Numbered from the stretch's first letter, positions 1 to 8,156 are shown. The stretch is DNA of 64,000 nt from Salinicola salarius (GCF_002179555.1 NZ_NHOU01000013.1:1-64000); one strand, 5' to 3'. The notes: a model not told the origin generated them from the sequence alone. Numbers and translations: made by a program.

Positions 1-395
1 AGGGTGTGCAGAAACCAGGGGGTCATTACAGGCTGAACCAGCGTGCGTTCGTCCGGCCACAGGTGGGTCTTGCGGTAGCGTAGTGCGATACCGTCTTCGG
101 GCGTGATCAGTACGGTAGTGTTGAACACGGTCTCGCCCTCTCGCTCCAGCAGGCCGATGGCGATCGCCAGATCGCGATCGCGACTGGCCTCGATCAATGC
201 CTCGAGTTCCGGCCCGTCGAGCGTCAGGGCACGATCGAACACATGCTCAGGTTCGGCAAAGCCACTCAGATGCGTTTCGGGAAAGACGATCAGCGCGGTA
301 TCGTCGTCGACGGCATGAACGACCTCGAGCGCTCGGGTGAGGTTGTGCTCGATTTCGCCTTCACGGCTGGCGAGTTGTGCCAGGACAAGCTGCAT
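1..395 (-). CDS. Nitrilase-superfamily carbon-nitrogen hydrolase (5' part; runs off the left edge)
   Basis: The reverse strand from the ATG at 393-395 reads an open frame to the window edge, about 131 residues starting MQLVLAQLASREGE. It has the first two parts of the nitrilase Glu-Lys-Cys triad: FPETHLSGF with Glu near residue 40, and YRKTHLW with Lys near residue 109. The Cys motif would lie beyond the edge. Family members hydrolyse non-peptide C-N bonds in amides, N-carbamoyl compounds or nitriles; the substrate cannot be told from this half. It is divergent from a LuxR-type regulator across a 132-bp gap rich in inverted repeats, so that regulator may control it. Confidence 0.85.
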   Translation of the reverse strand, partial: MQLVLAQLASREGEIEHNLTRALEVVHAVDDDTALIVFPETHLSGFAEPEHVFDRALTLDGPELEALIEASRDRDLAIAIGLLEREGETVFNTTVLITPEDGIALRYRKTHLWPDERTLVQPVMTPWFLHT

Positions 396-444
396 GGAAC
401 ACTCCGGGAAGTTGTGATTGGAACGGGAGCTGATGGCCTTCAGT

Positions 445-500
445 ATCCCCAATCCCGCGCCACTGCCTATCCCGCAAGCGGGGTAACCCGATTGGGGGAT
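445..500. promoter_or_regulatory. Nested inverted repeats between the nitrilase and LuxR genes
   Basis: The outer arms ATCCCCAATC (445-454) and GATTGGGGGAT (490-500) are complementary apart from one extra base. They enclose a hairpin CCCGC-AA-GCGGG (471-482). The structure sits between two divergent start codons, where an operator is expected. The binding protein is unknown; the adjacent LuxR regulator is the obvious candidate by inference. Confidence 0.45.
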
Positions 501-527
501 TCGGCTTGGCTTGAAAGAGAAAAAACG

Positions 528-1349
528 ATGACCCAACGAGCTCGGCCGGAGACAGGCTCAGCTGAGATGACCTCGCTGGAAAGCCTGGAGTGGCATCGCG
601 CCTTCGGCCAACTGGCGGAGAACGTGGATCGTGCCGGCTTCTGGCTGGCTCTCGTCCGGCGGCTGGCGAGTGAAGTGCACTTCGATACCTGGGTGGCGCT
701 GGTCTTCGACCGCCAGCAGCCGCCCCGTATCCTCGCCGAAAGCGACGAGGACGACGGTGCCGACGACGCGCTGTTTCAGGACTATCAGCGTGGCCTGTAT
801 CTGCTCGATCCGTTCTACATCGATGCCTGCGAGCGCGTCCGTTGCGGCCTGTTCACGCTAGCCGAAGTGGCGCCGCAGCACTTCACTCGCACCGAGTACT
901 ATCAGCGCTATTTCCAGCGCAACATCGTCGCCGACGAGATCCATTTCAATCAGACGCTGGATGACCGCCGGACATTGTGCCTGTCGCTGGGCTCGACTCG
1001 CCCATTTTCCCGGGAGGCGCTGGGCAGTCTCGCCCTGATGCAGCCGTGGCTACTGGCGCTGATGCGGCTTCGCATGCATTTCGAGCCGGAAGAAGATGGT
1101 GCTTCCGGGCCACATCCGTGGCATCCGCAACCGGACAAGGAGCTTGACTTCGATTCACGCTACGCCTTGACCGAGCGTGAGCGCGAAGTCAGCCAATTGA
1201 TGCTGGGTGGCAGCTCGACCAAGGAGATTGCCCGCCGTCTGGCAATCTCGATCGAGACGGTGCGCGCCCACAAGAAGCATCTCTACGACAAGCTGGGTGT
1301 CAGCTCGCAATCGGAGTTGTTTTCGCTGTTCTGGCAGGCGCGGCGCTGA
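528..1349 (+). CDS. LuxR-family transcriptional regulator
   Basis: This 273-residue protein ends in a GerE/LuxR helix-turn-helix at about residues 214-266 (LTEREREVSQLMLGG, then TVRAHKKHLYDKLGV). The first 200 residues look like an alpha/beta sensor region, but I recognise no named domain and no receiver aspartate pocket. The ATG at 528 was chosen because the open frame upstream overlaps the divergent nitrilase gene and the intergenic dyads; the purine-rich run just before it is a weak Shine-Dalgarno. Its stop lies 1 bp from the convergent pyrB stop. The divergent nitrilase gene is the likely target. Confidence 0.8.
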   Translation: MTQRARPETGSAEMTSLESLEWHRAFGQLAENVDRAGFWLALVRRLASEVHFDTWVALVFDRQQPPRILAESDEDDGADDALFQDYQRGLYLLDPFYIDACERVRCGLFTLAEVAPQHFTRTEYYQRYFQRNIVADEIHFNQTLDDRRTLCLSLGSTRPFSREALGSLALMQPWLLALMRLRMHFEPEEDGASGPHPWHPQPDKELDFDSRYALTEREREVSQLMLGGSSTKEIARRLAISIETVRAHKKHLYDKLGVSSQSELFSLFWQARR

Positions 1350-1350
1350 T

Positions 1351-2382
1351 TCAGAGCGTGCGGTCGTCGACGCCGAAGCTCGGCGGCACGAACCAGCGTA
1401 CGTCACGCGGATCCTGTTCGATCAGGTCCTCCACCTGCAGCAGGTGGGCGAAGATCGCCATTCGCATGGGAATGCCGTTGTCGGTCTGGCGGAAGATCGC
1501 CAGGCGCGGGTCGCCGTTCAGGTCGGTGCTGAGATCGTTGGCGCCGGGGCGGCTGTCACGCGGCAGCGGGTGCATGACGATGGTGGTCGGCGAGCAGCGG
1601 CGGTCGAGGAAACCGCGATCGACGACGAAATCCGAGGTCAGCTCGGCGAAGCTCTCCGACATCTCCGCAGTGAAACGCTCGCGCTGGATCCGAGTAGCGT
1701 AGATCACGTCGACATCATCGAAGCTCTCCGCCAGATTGGGGCGCGTTTCGATGCGATGCCCGCGCGAGGCGACCAGATCGATCAGGTGCTGCGGCATTTC
1801 CAGCCCCGGCGGCGAGACCAGCGTGATCCGCAGCGGTTCGTAGAGCGACAGCAGCTTGATCAGCGAGTGCACGGTGCGGCCGTATTTCAGATCGCCGGTC
1901 AGCAGCAGGTGGGCACCGGCCAGCGGCTTGCCCAATCGCGCGAACTCCTTGGTGATGGTGTAGACGTCCAGCAGCGCCTGGCTCGGGTGCTCGCCGGGGC
2001 CGTCGCCGCCGTTGATCACCGGCACCTGGGTCGCTTCGGCGAATTCCGCCACCGAGCCCTGCTCGGGGTGGCGCATGACAATGGCGTCGACGTAACCGCC
2101 CATGACGCGGCTGGTGTCGTAGAGCGATTCCCCCTTGGCCATCGAGGAGAAGGTGAAGCCGGTGGTGTCGCAGACGCTGCCGCCGAGCCGGCAGAAGGCG
2201 GCGTTGAAGCTGATCCGGGTTCGGGTGCTGGCCTCGAAGAAGAGGTTGCCGAGCACGGCGCCTTCGAGCACGCGGGTCACCTTGCGCCGCTGGGCGATCG
2301 GCTCCATGCGCTCGGCAATGCGGATCAGGTGGTCGACGGCGTCACGGGAGAGCGAGTCGACGGAAAGCAGGTGCGAAGGCAT
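1351..2382 (-). CDS. pyrB: Aspartate carbamoyltransferase catalytic chain
   Basis: The 343-residue product is a full-length transcarbamoylase. It joins carbamoyl phosphate and aspartate to give N-carbamoyl-aspartate, the committed step of pyrimidine synthesis in the cytoplasm. The carbamoyl-phosphate signature ASTRTR lies at residues 51-56, HPSQALLD starts at about residue 132 and HPLPR at 271-275. The FFEASTRTR and VDAIVMRHP context favours aspartate over ornithine carbamoyltransferase. No pyrI regulatory chain or pyrC homologue is adjacent. The upstream region has three 12-bp tandem repeats. A catabolic transcarbamoylase is a less likely alternative, raised only by the nitrogen-scavenging neighbours. 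Confidence 0.85.
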   Translation of the reverse strand: MPSHLLSVDSLSRDAVDHLIRIAERMEPIAQRRKVTRVLEGAVLGNLFFEASTRTRISFNAAFCRLGGSVCDTTGFTFSSMAKGESLYDTSRVMGGYVDAIVMRHPEQGSVAEFAEATQVPVINGGDGPGEHPSQALLDVYTITKEFARLGKPLAGAHLLLTGDLKYGRTVHSLIKLLSLYEPLRITLVSPPGLEMPQHLIDLVASRGHRIETRPNLAESFDDVDVIYATRIQRERFTAEMSESFAELTSDFVVDRGFLDRRCSPTTIVMHPLPRDSRPGANDLSTDLNGDPRLAIFRQTDNGIPMRMAIFAHLLQVEDLIEQDPRDVRWFVPPSFGVDDRTL

Positions 2383-2436
2383 CGGGAAACCTCGTTGGCG
2401 ACAGGTGGCGAAATCGGGCTGGCCGAGCGTAGCGGC

Positions 2437-2472
2437 CTCGGTCGGGCGCTCGGTCGGGCGCTTGGTCGGGCG
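2437..2472. repeat. Three 12-bp tandem repeats upstream of pyrB
   Basis: CTCGGTCGGGCG occurs at 2437-2448 and 2449-2460, and CTTGGTCGGGCG at 2461-2472. They lie 55-90 bp upstream of the pyrB start in a 381-bp gene-free gap (2383-2763). The rest of the gap carries no recognisable gene; it should hold the pyrB and SDR promoters. The repeats could be regulatory or simple slippage. Confidence 0.7.
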
Positions 2473-2763
2473 ATAGTGTAGCGCCGTGCGTCATCGGCTT
2501 CACGCGTGGCGGCGATATCGTCCCGGCTGTCGAATATTCCCGTTCGCCGGGCTGGTCAACTGTCCACGGGCGGCTGTCTCCTGCGGCGTCTTCGATACCG
2601 TTAATCTGGCTTAAGATCCGGTAGCGGGATTTGAATGAATCCGCCCAGGCTTCCTATGCTTTGGGAGCGCCGTGACAATCCATTGGAGGATACGCCGCGG
2701 CGAGAAGAGACGGCGCCATTCAGCCGCCATCGTTCATTCGATTCGATTCAGGAGGGAGCCAGA

Positions 2764-3618
2764 ATGTCAGAATCGCATTTTCCCCCGCAGCATCAGGCGC
2801 AGCAGCCGGGCGACGAGCATGACATGCAGCCCGAGCCGGAGTTCATTCGCGACGACTATCGCGGCACCGACAAGCTCAAGGGCAAGGTGGCACTGATTAC
2901 CGGCGGCGACAGCGGTATCGGCCGCGCCGTGGCGGTGCACTATGCCCGTGAAGGGGCCGATTGCGCCGTGGTCTATCTCGATGAGGATCGCGATGCGGAA
3001 GACACCAAGGCGCTGGTCGAAGCCGAAGGTCAGCGCTGCCTGCTGCTCAAGGGCGACGTGGCCGACTCCGCGTTCTGTCGTGAAGCGGTCGAGCGCACGT
3101 GTCAGGAGCTGGGCGGTCTCAATATCCTCGTCAATAATGCCGCCGAGCAGCACGACTGGGACGATGTCACCGAGATCACCGACGAACAGCTGCAGCGCAC
3201 CTTCGCCACCAATATCTTCAGCCACTTCTATTTCGTGCGCGAAGCCCTGCCGCACATGAGCGCCGGTGACACGATCATCGCGACGTCATCGGTCAACGCC
3301 TTCAAGGGTAACGCGACGCTGATCGACTATTCTTCCACCAAAGGGGCGATCCAGGGGCTGGTACGTTCGCTGGCGCAGTCGCTGGTGGATCGCGAGATCC
3401 GCGTCAATGCGGTGGCGCCGGGTCCGGTCTGGACGCCGTTGATTCCGGCCAGCTTCGATGACGAGAAGGTCGAAAGCTTTGGCGGGCAGGTGCCGATGCA
3501 GCGCGCCGGCCAACCCAGCGAGATGGGCCCGGCCTACGTCTACCTGGCCAGCCAGGAATCTTCCTACATGACTGGCCAGACGATTCATCTGAATGGCGGG
3601 GTGATCCTGAATACCTGA
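2764..3618 (+). CDS. SDR-family oxidoreductase, YghA/stress-type
   Basis: This 284-residue short-chain dehydrogenase has a charged N-terminal extension of about 35 residues, the dinucleotide motif TGGDSGIG (46-53), LVNNAAE near 122-128, catalytic Ser near 175 and the YSSTK motif (Tyr about 189, Lys about 193). The extension and DKLKGKVALITGGDSGIGRA-style start resemble the YghA/YdaD group of NAD(P)H-dependent aldehyde reductases linked to general stress. The ATG at 2764 follows a strong GGAGGGAG Shine-Dalgarno; an upstream in-frame ATG at 2635 lacks one. It is probably monocistronic. The substrate cannot be inferred. Confidence 0.85.
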   Translation: MSESHFPPQHQAQQPGDEHDMQPEPEFIRDDYRGTDKLKGKVALITGGDSGIGRAVAVHYAREGADCAVVYLDEDRDAEDTKALVEAEGQRCLLLKGDVADSAFCREAVERTCQELGGLNILVNNAAEQHDWDDVTEITDEQLQRTFATNIFSHFYFVREALPHMSAGDTIIATSSVNAFKGNATLIDYSSTKGAIQGLVRSLAQSLVDREIRVNAVAPGPVWTPLIPASFDDEKVESFGGQVPMQRAGQPSEMGPAYVYLASQESSYMTGQTIHLNGGVILNT

Positions 3619-3792
3619 GGAAACACTGCATAAGTGTCTGTGCAGGCGAATCGGCTTCGTTGCGCGGTGCTGGAGCGCCAGCCCGGTCGAATCCTCACAT
3701 ATATCCCAATATGCTCCGGTTGCTGCGCTCCGTGCGCCTTGCGACGGAATGCCGCCCACTTCATCCTGCTCGACGACTTATTCAGCGTTTCC
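3619..3792. mobile_element. MITE-like element with IS5-type terminal inverted repeats
   Basis: The 174-bp gap element begins GGAAACACTGCATAAGT (3619-3635) and ends ACTTATTCAGCGTTTCC (3776-3792). These 17-bp ends are inverted repeats with two mismatches. GGAAnnnCTGnATAAGT resembles ends of IS5-group insertion sequences. There is no open frame for a transposase, so it would be a non-autonomous relic. It starts directly after the SDR stop codon and sits between convergent genes. No clear target duplication is visible (CTGA versus AGAG), which weakens the call. Confidence 0.5.
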
Positions 3793-3835
3793 AGAGGCAA
3801 AGTGCCTGCGCTCGACGACTTTTCGGACCAAGCAC

Positions 3836-4819
3836 CTATGCCGGCGGTTCGGTCGGCGTCTTGCCGCCGATCTTGGCGGTGATCTCGCGGGCGGTCTCGG
3901 CGACCAGGGCGGCAAGCTCGGGCAGGCGGGAGTCGTCGATCCGGGCCACCGGGCCGGAGACGGAGATCGCGGCCAGCGGCAGGCCGCTTTCGTCGTGGAG
4001 CGTGGCGGCAACGCAGTTGAGACCGATGGCATGCTCCTCGCGATCGACGGCGTAGCCTTGGCGGCGAATCTCGACCAGCTGCTCGCGCAGCCTGTCGACA
4101 TCGGTCAGCGTGTTGGGCGTTTCCCCTTCCAGCGTGCGTCCGGCCACGATCTGCTCGAACTCCTGCGGCGGCATCCACGCCAATAGCGCCTTGCCGACGC
4201 CGGAAGCGTGAAGTGGCGCCCGCGAGCCGAGCCGGGTGATCATCCGCATCATCTGTTTGGATTCGCTCTGAGCGAGATAGACCACCATGCCGTCGTCGCG
4301 GATGCCGAGATTGGCGGTTTCCCCCGTGGTGGCGGTCAGACGGCGCAGAAACGGGCGCGCGGTGGCGACGAAATCCCGCGCTTCGAGAAAGCTGTTGCCG
4401 ATGCGGAAGGTCTTGACGTCGATCTTCCACAGGCCGCTTTCGACATCCTGGGTGATGAAGCCCTGCTGGAACAGCGCCTGCAACAGGCGGTGCGTGGTCG
4501 AGGGCGCCAGATCGACGTCTTCGGCGATATCGGAAAGTGCCAGCCCGTCCGGGGCTGCGGCCAGCCCTTCCAGAATGGTCAGACCCCGTACCAGCGACTG
4601 GCTGTGTCCGCCGCTGCTCTTGGCGCTGCCGGCCGGCCGGCCGACGGAACGGCGTTTGGGCTCCGCCGCGCCGTGTCGTGGCTGATCGGTCGCTGTCGCC
4701 CGAATCCGCTCCTGGTCTGTCGCCCGAACCCGCTCCTGGTCTGTCGCCCGAATCCGCTCCTGGTCTGTCACCCGATTCCGCTCCTGGTCAGTCGCCCGAT
4801 TCCGCTCTTTGTCCGTCAC
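3836..4819 (-). CDS. IclR-family transcriptional regulator with octapeptide-repeat N-terminus
   Basis: The 327-residue protein has an IclR winged helix (about 72-135: SLVRGLTILEGLA, then LAPSTTHRLLQAL) and a C-terminal IclR effector domain (about 150-315, with GVGKALLAW and GLNCVAATL). Such regulators often control ureide or aromatic catabolism; next to uraD/uraH it may be an AllR-like repressor (inference). Its first 42 residues are five copies of an octapeptide like TDQERIRA, encoded by 24-bp DNA repeats. The start is a GTG at 4817-4819; an in-frame GTG within the repeats behind a CAGGAG run is an alternative, so the true N-terminus is uncertain. Confidence 0.85.
   Translation of the reverse strand: MTDKERNRATDQERNRVTDQERIRATDQERVRATDQERIRATATDQPRHGAAEPKRRSVGRPAGSAKSSGGHSQSLVRGLTILEGLAAAPDGLALSDIAEDVDLAPSTTHRLLQALFQQGFITQDVESGLWKIDVKTFRIGNSFLEARDFVATARPFLRRLTATTGETANLGIRDDGMVVYLAQSESKQMMRMITRLGSRAPLHASGVGKALLAWMPPQEFEQIVAGRTLEGETPNTLTDVDRLREQLVEIRRQGYAVDREEHAIGLNCVAATLHDESGLPLAAISVSGPVARIDDSRLPELAALVAETAREITAKIGGKTPTEPPA
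4694..4813. repeat. Five 24-bp tandem repeats inside the IclR gene
   Basis: Units begin at 4694, 4718, 4742, 4766 and 4790 and share the core CGCCCGAATCCGCTCCTGGT with a few substitutions; the last unit is the most diverged. Because 24 is a multiple of three, copy-number change adds or removes eight residues without a frameshift. On the coding strand each intact unit carries CAGGAG, a Shine-Dalgarno-like hexamer. Confidence 0.9.
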
Positions 4820-4897
4820 CCGTCGCCGCTCTCGTGTTCGTCCGTGGTCAGGCGCTCAGGATAACCGCTCGCTCTCCCAGTGTCTGTGCGCCAGCGG

Positions 4898-5431
4898 CTA
4901 CGACTTTCGGTCGGCTCGCTGCTCCAGGCGCAGCAGCGCGATCCGGTGGATCTGCTCGATGGCGGTGCGACGCTCCTCTTCCGGGGAGTGATTCAGGCGC
5001 GTCTCGAACGCATCGAGGATGGCGTGGCGGTCGAGCCCGCGAACGGCGATCACGAACGGGAATTCGAAGCGCTCGCGGTAGGCCTGGTTGAGCTTCTCGA
5101 AGCGGGCGAACTCTGCCGGCGTGCACTGGTCCAGGCCGGCGCCGGCCTGCTCCGAGCGGGAGTCGTCGGTCAGCTCGCCGGCGACCGCCGCCTTGCCGGC
5201 CAGATCGGGATGGGCGCGGATCAGCGCGAGCTGGGCTTCCGGCGATGCCGCGTCTACCTGCTGGCGCAGCCGCTCGGCCAGCCCGGCTGGGGTGTCCTGC
5301 GCCTCGCCGAGACCGGTATCCCAGCTCTGCGCCGCGATCCACGGCGAGTGTTCGTAGATCTCGCCATAACTGACGATGAAGGCGTCGCGATCGAGCTGGC
5401 TGGGGCGCGGGGAGAGAAGCATTGTGGTCAT
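4898..5431 (-). CDS. uraD: OHCU decarboxylase (2-oxo-4-hydroxy-4-carboxy-5-ureidoimidazoline decarboxylase)
   Basis: This 177-residue protein matches the usual length of UraD, which decarboxylates OHCU to S-allantoin in the last step of urate oxidation. It has the conserved IRAHPDLAGKAA with catalytic His near residue 74 and the C-terminal helix EEERRTAIEQIHRIALLRL. The ATG at 5429-5431 follows GGAG at good spacing; the open frame runs further upstream, but that would overrun the uraH start region. It is divergent from uraH, its pathway partner, across a region with a perfect TTTGTATACAAA dyad. Confidence 0.9.
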   Translation of the reverse strand: MTTMLLSPRPSQLDRDAFIVSYGEIYEHSPWIAAQSWDTGLGEAQDTPAGLAERLRQQVDAASPEAQLALIRAHPDLAGKAAVAGELTDDSRSEQAGAGLDQCTPAEFARFEKLNQAYRERFEFPFVIAVRGLDRHAILDAFETRLNHSPEEERRTAIEQIHRIALLRLEQRADRKS

Positions 5432-5448
5432 GAGGACTCCGGTTGACC

Positions 5449-5460
5449 TTTGTATACAAA
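5449..5460. promoter_or_regulatory. GntR-type operator TTTGTATACAAA between uraD and uraH
   Basis: A perfect 12-bp palindrome lies 18 bp upstream of the uraD start and 86 bp upstream of uraH, well placed to control both divergent genes. It is the best copy of a dyad (TTGT-N2-ACAA) that recurs before other ureide and hydroxyproline genes in the window. FCD-type GntR regulators typically bind short dyads of this kind. Confidence 0.65.
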
Positions 5461-5545
5461 CGCACTTGAATGAGGCTAACGCTTTCCGCGCCCGGCAATC
5501 CACTGTTTTCGCGCCCGCCGCGCATGCCACCCTATCGAGGTCTTC

Positions 5546-5932
5546 ATGAGCGAAACTCCCCACGGCTATCTGACCACTCACGTGCTGGACACGGCGCTGG
5601 GCCGCCCCGCCAGCGAGCTGCGCATCGAACTCTATCGGCTGGAGGGCGGCACGCGCCTGCGTCTGGCCGACGTGAAGACCAATGCGGACGGCCGTTGTGA
5701 TGCGCCGCTGCTCGAAGGCAACGACTTCACCGCAGGCGTCTACGAACTGCTGTTTCACGCCGGTGACTATTTACGGGCCGGCCACACATCCGGCTTACGT
5801 GCCAGCCAAGCCGCCGAGGGGCATTTTCTCGATCGGATTCCACTGCAGTTCACGGTCGATGCACCGAACGAGCATTATCACGTGCCGCTGTTGCTGTCGC
5901 CGTATAGTTACTCGACCTACCGGGGCAGCTGA
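5546..5932 (+). CDS. uraH: 5-hydroxyisourate hydrolase (transthyretin-like)
   Basis: The 128-residue protein is a textbook HIU hydrolase, which opens 5-hydroxyisourate to OHCU. It starts [14 protein letters not shown] with the active-site His near residue 12 and ends in the diagnostic YRGS tetrapeptide, which is absent from true transthyretin. No signal peptide is visible, so it is cytoplasmic. Its TGA overlaps the ATG of the next gene by one base (TGATG), indicating translational coupling with the 8-oxoguanine deaminase. Confidence 0.95.
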   Translation: MSETPHGYLTTHVLDTALGRPASELRIELYRLEGGTRLRLADVKTNADGRCDAPLLEGNDFTAGVYELLFHAGDYLRAGHTSGLRASQAAEGHFLDRIPLQFTVDAPNEHYHVPLLLSPYSYSTYRGS

Positions 5933-7299
5933 TGACAACGACACTGATCCATAACGCCGAACTGATCGCGACGTTCGACGATGCCGAGCGCGAACTGCGC
6001 CATGCCAGTATCCGGCTGGAGGACGATCGCATCGCTGCCATCGGTCCGGCGGAAGAACTGACAGAAGAGCGAGCCGGACCGGCCGACGTCGTCATCGATG
6101 CTCGCGGCCATGTGATCCTGCCGGGGCTGGTGAATACCCACCATCACTTCTACCAGACCCTGACGCGCAACCTGCCCGCCGGGCAGAACGCCGAGCTGTT
6201 CGACTGGCTGGTGACGCACTATCCGATCTGGGCGAGGCTCGATCCGGAGTCGATCCACGCCAGTAGCCAGATCGCGGCCGCCGAGCTGCTGCTCTCCGGC
6301 TGCACCACGGCGGCGGATCACACTTACCTCTGGCCCAACGGCGCGAGCATCGACGACCAGATCGCGGCGGTCTCCGAGCTGGGGCTGCGCTTTCACGCCT
6401 CGCGCGGTTCGATGTCGGTGGGCGAGTCCCAGGGCGGGCTGCCGCCGGACAGCGTGGTGGAGTCGGAACAGGCGATCCTCGACGATACCCAGCGTGCCAT
6501 CGAGCGCTATCACGATGCGTCCGAGCGAGCGATGACCCGCATCGTGGTCGCGCCCTGTTCCCCGTTCTCAGTTTCCCGCGAGCTGATGGTCGAGAGCGCC
6601 GCGCTGGCCCGCCATTACGGCGTGCATCTGCATACGCACCTGGCCGAGACCCGCGACGAGGAAGCTTTCTGCCGCGAACGCTTCGGCTGCACGCCGGTGG
6701 AATACGCCGAGCAGGTCGGCTGGGTCGGCAGCGACGTCTGGTTTGCGCACATGGTGCATCCGCATGCCGACGAGATCACACGGCTCGGTGGCCACTGCTG
6801 TGGCGCCGCGCACTGCCCCAGTTCCAACATGCGGCTCGGATCGGGGATCGCCCCGGTGATGGCGATGCATCGGGCCGGCATGCGCGTCGGCCTGGGGGTC
6901 GATGGCAGCGCGTCCAACGACGGCTCGCACCTGCTGGCGGAGGCGCGCCAGGCGATGCTGCTGGGACGGCTGCAGGGCGACATGAGCGAGATCACCGCCC
7001 GCCGGATGCTGTGGTTCGCCACCCGTGGCGGGGCATCGGTACTGGGGCGGGACGATATCGGCCAGCTCGCGGTGGGCAAGGCCGCCGATCTCATCGGCTT
7101 CCGGCTCGATTCGCTGGCGCTGGCCGGCGGCGCGCTCCACGATCCGCTGGCTTCGCTGGTGTTCTGCCAGCCGCCGAACGTCGACCTGTCGATCGTCAAC
7201 GGCGTGCGGCGCGTCGAAGGGGGCCGGCTGCTCGGTCACGATCTCGACGCCATGGTGGCGAGGCACAACGCCTGCGCCCGGCGGCTGGTCGAGGGTTGA
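5932..7299 (+). CDS. 8-oxoguanine deaminase (amidohydrolase superfamily)
   Basis: The 455-residue TRZ/ATZ-type amidohydrolase has the metal site NTHHHFYQT (about 69-76), HTHLAETRDE, an AHMVHP segment and the aspartate motif GVDGSASNDGS. This pattern fits Pseudomonas PA0142-type 8-oxoguanine deaminase, which converts 8-oxoguanine to urate plus ammonia. Guanine or hydroxy-triazine deamination is the alternative. Co-translation with uraH supports urate as product. A urate oxidase needed to link the two is not in the window. Confidence 0.85.
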   Translation: MTTTLIHNAELIATFDDAERELRHASIRLEDDRIAAIGPAEELTEERAGPADVVIDARGHVILPGLVNTHHHFYQTLTRNLPAGQNAELFDWLVTHYPIWARLDPESIHASSQIAAAELLLSGCTTAADHTYLWPNGASIDDQIAAVSELGLRFHASRGSMSVGESQGGLPPDSVVESEQAILDDTQRAIERYHDASERAMTRIVVAPCSPFSVSRELMVESAALARHYGVHLHTHLAETRDEEAFCRERFGCTPVEYAEQVGWVGSDVWFAHMVHPHADEITRLGGHCCGAAHCPSSNMRLGSGIAPVMAMHRAGMRVGLGVDGSASNDGSHLLAEARQAMLLGRLQGDMSEITARRMLWFATRGGASVLGRDDIGQLAVGKAADLIGFRLDSLALAGGALHDPLASLVFCQPPNVDLSIVNGVRRVEGGRLLGHDLDAMVARHNACARRLVEG

Positions 7300-7329
7300 G
7301 GAAGGCGGAGGCTGTCATCTCCAAGGGCG

Positions 7330-7339
7330 GCGTATACAA
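7330..7339. promoter_or_regulatory. Degenerate GntR-type operator upstream of the gntR gene
   Basis: GCGTATACAA matches TTGTATACAA at 8 of 10 positions, with the right half intact. It lies 54 bp upstream of the ATG of the GntR regulator in the 93-bp gap after the deaminase, consistent with autoregulation. On its own it is weak; recurrence elsewhere raises its value. Confidence 0.4.
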
Positions 7340-7392
7340 TCGAGCCATGGATCGATGGACGTGGAAAAGTACGCTGGGTGGAGCGAACAACG

Positions 7393-8151
7393 ATGGCAAC
7401 AACCGCGAACGCAGCGGCAGGGCGGAATGAAGGGCAAGCCGGCAAGCCGGCCAGGCGCAGCCGGGGCGCCGGCAAGGCGGGCAACGGCGCCGAGCGTCAC
7501 GAAGCGATCTATCAGCAGATTCGCGAGGCGATCGTCGAGCATCGTCTTCGGCCCGGGGCGCGTCTGCGCGAGGACGCGCTGGCGGAGGTGTTCGGTGTCA
7601 GCCGCACCGGCATTCGCAAGATTCTCCAGCGACTGGCGCTCGAGTATCTGGTAACGCTGACGCCACGCCGGGGCGCCAGCGTCAGCCGACCCACGATCGA
7701 GGAGGCGCGAGACGTCTTCGCCGCTCGCCAGCTGGTCGAATGCCAGCTGATGCCGTGGGTTTCCCGCCGGCTCAAGCCGGCCGACGCCAAGGCGTTGCGC
7801 GAGCTGGCGAAGAGCGAACGCCAGGCCTTGCGGGCCGGCGAGCAGAGCCGGGCCATCCAGCTTTCCGCCCAGTTCCACCAGCGCCTGGCCGAACTCTCCG
7901 GCAATACGCCGCTGGCCGAGTTCATCGAGCGCCTGTGTTCGCGCTCCTCGCTGATCCTGGCGGTCTATGGATCCTCCGGCCATCTGGGCTGCGAATCCCA
8001 CGATCACGACGAACTGGTCACGATGCTGGAAGCTGGCAAGGAAGCGCGCGCGGTCGCCTTCATGCAGCGCCACCTCAAGGCGATCGAGGCGTCGCTGTCG
8101 ATCGAGGAGAGTGGCGACGAGGCGCCGGATCTGGCGCAGATATTCGGCTAG
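7393..8151 (+). CDS. GntR-family regulator, FCD subfamily
   Basis: The 252-residue protein has a basic, Ala/Gly-rich N-terminal tail of about 35 residues, a GntR winged helix (AIYQQIREAIVEHRLRPGARL, then FGVSRTGIRKILQRL) and an FCD ligand domain with the expected acid/His residues (AAQFHQRLAELSGN-like segment and SHDHDEL). The ATG at 7393 follows GGGTGGAG; a GTG at 7378 is an alternative. As the last gene of the left ureide block it is the best candidate reader of the TTGT-N2-ACAA dyads. Its stop codon lies inside the palindrome where the defence island begins. Confidence 0.85.
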   Translation: MATTANAAAGRNEGQAGKPARRSRGAGKAGNGAERHEAIYQQIREAIVEHRLRPGARLREDALAEVFGVSRTGIRKILQRLALEYLVTLTPRRGASVSRPTIEEARDVFAARQLVECQLMPWVSRRLKPADAKALRELAKSERQALRAGEQSRAIQLSAQFHQRLAELSGNTPLAEFIERLCSRSSLILAVYGSSGHLGCESHDHDELVTMLEAGKEARAVAFMQRHLKAIEASLSIEESGDEAPDLAQIFG

Positions 8152-8156
8152 CCGAA
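8143..8156. repeat. Left island boundary: 14-bp palindrome containing TCGGCTAG
   Basis: TTCGGCTAGCCGAA is a perfect palindrome spanning the gntR stop codon. Its octamer TCGGCTAG (8144-8151) recurs in the same orientation at 28134-28141, just after brxL. The two copies bracket the compositionally distinct defence island. They may be a target duplication or attachment core; an 8-bp match alone could be chance. Confidence 0.35.

Noticed and set aside
1207-2481. 424-codon plus-strand frame opposite pyrB
   Set aside because: It overlaps both the LuxR 3' end and all of pyrB; both of those are supported by motifs.
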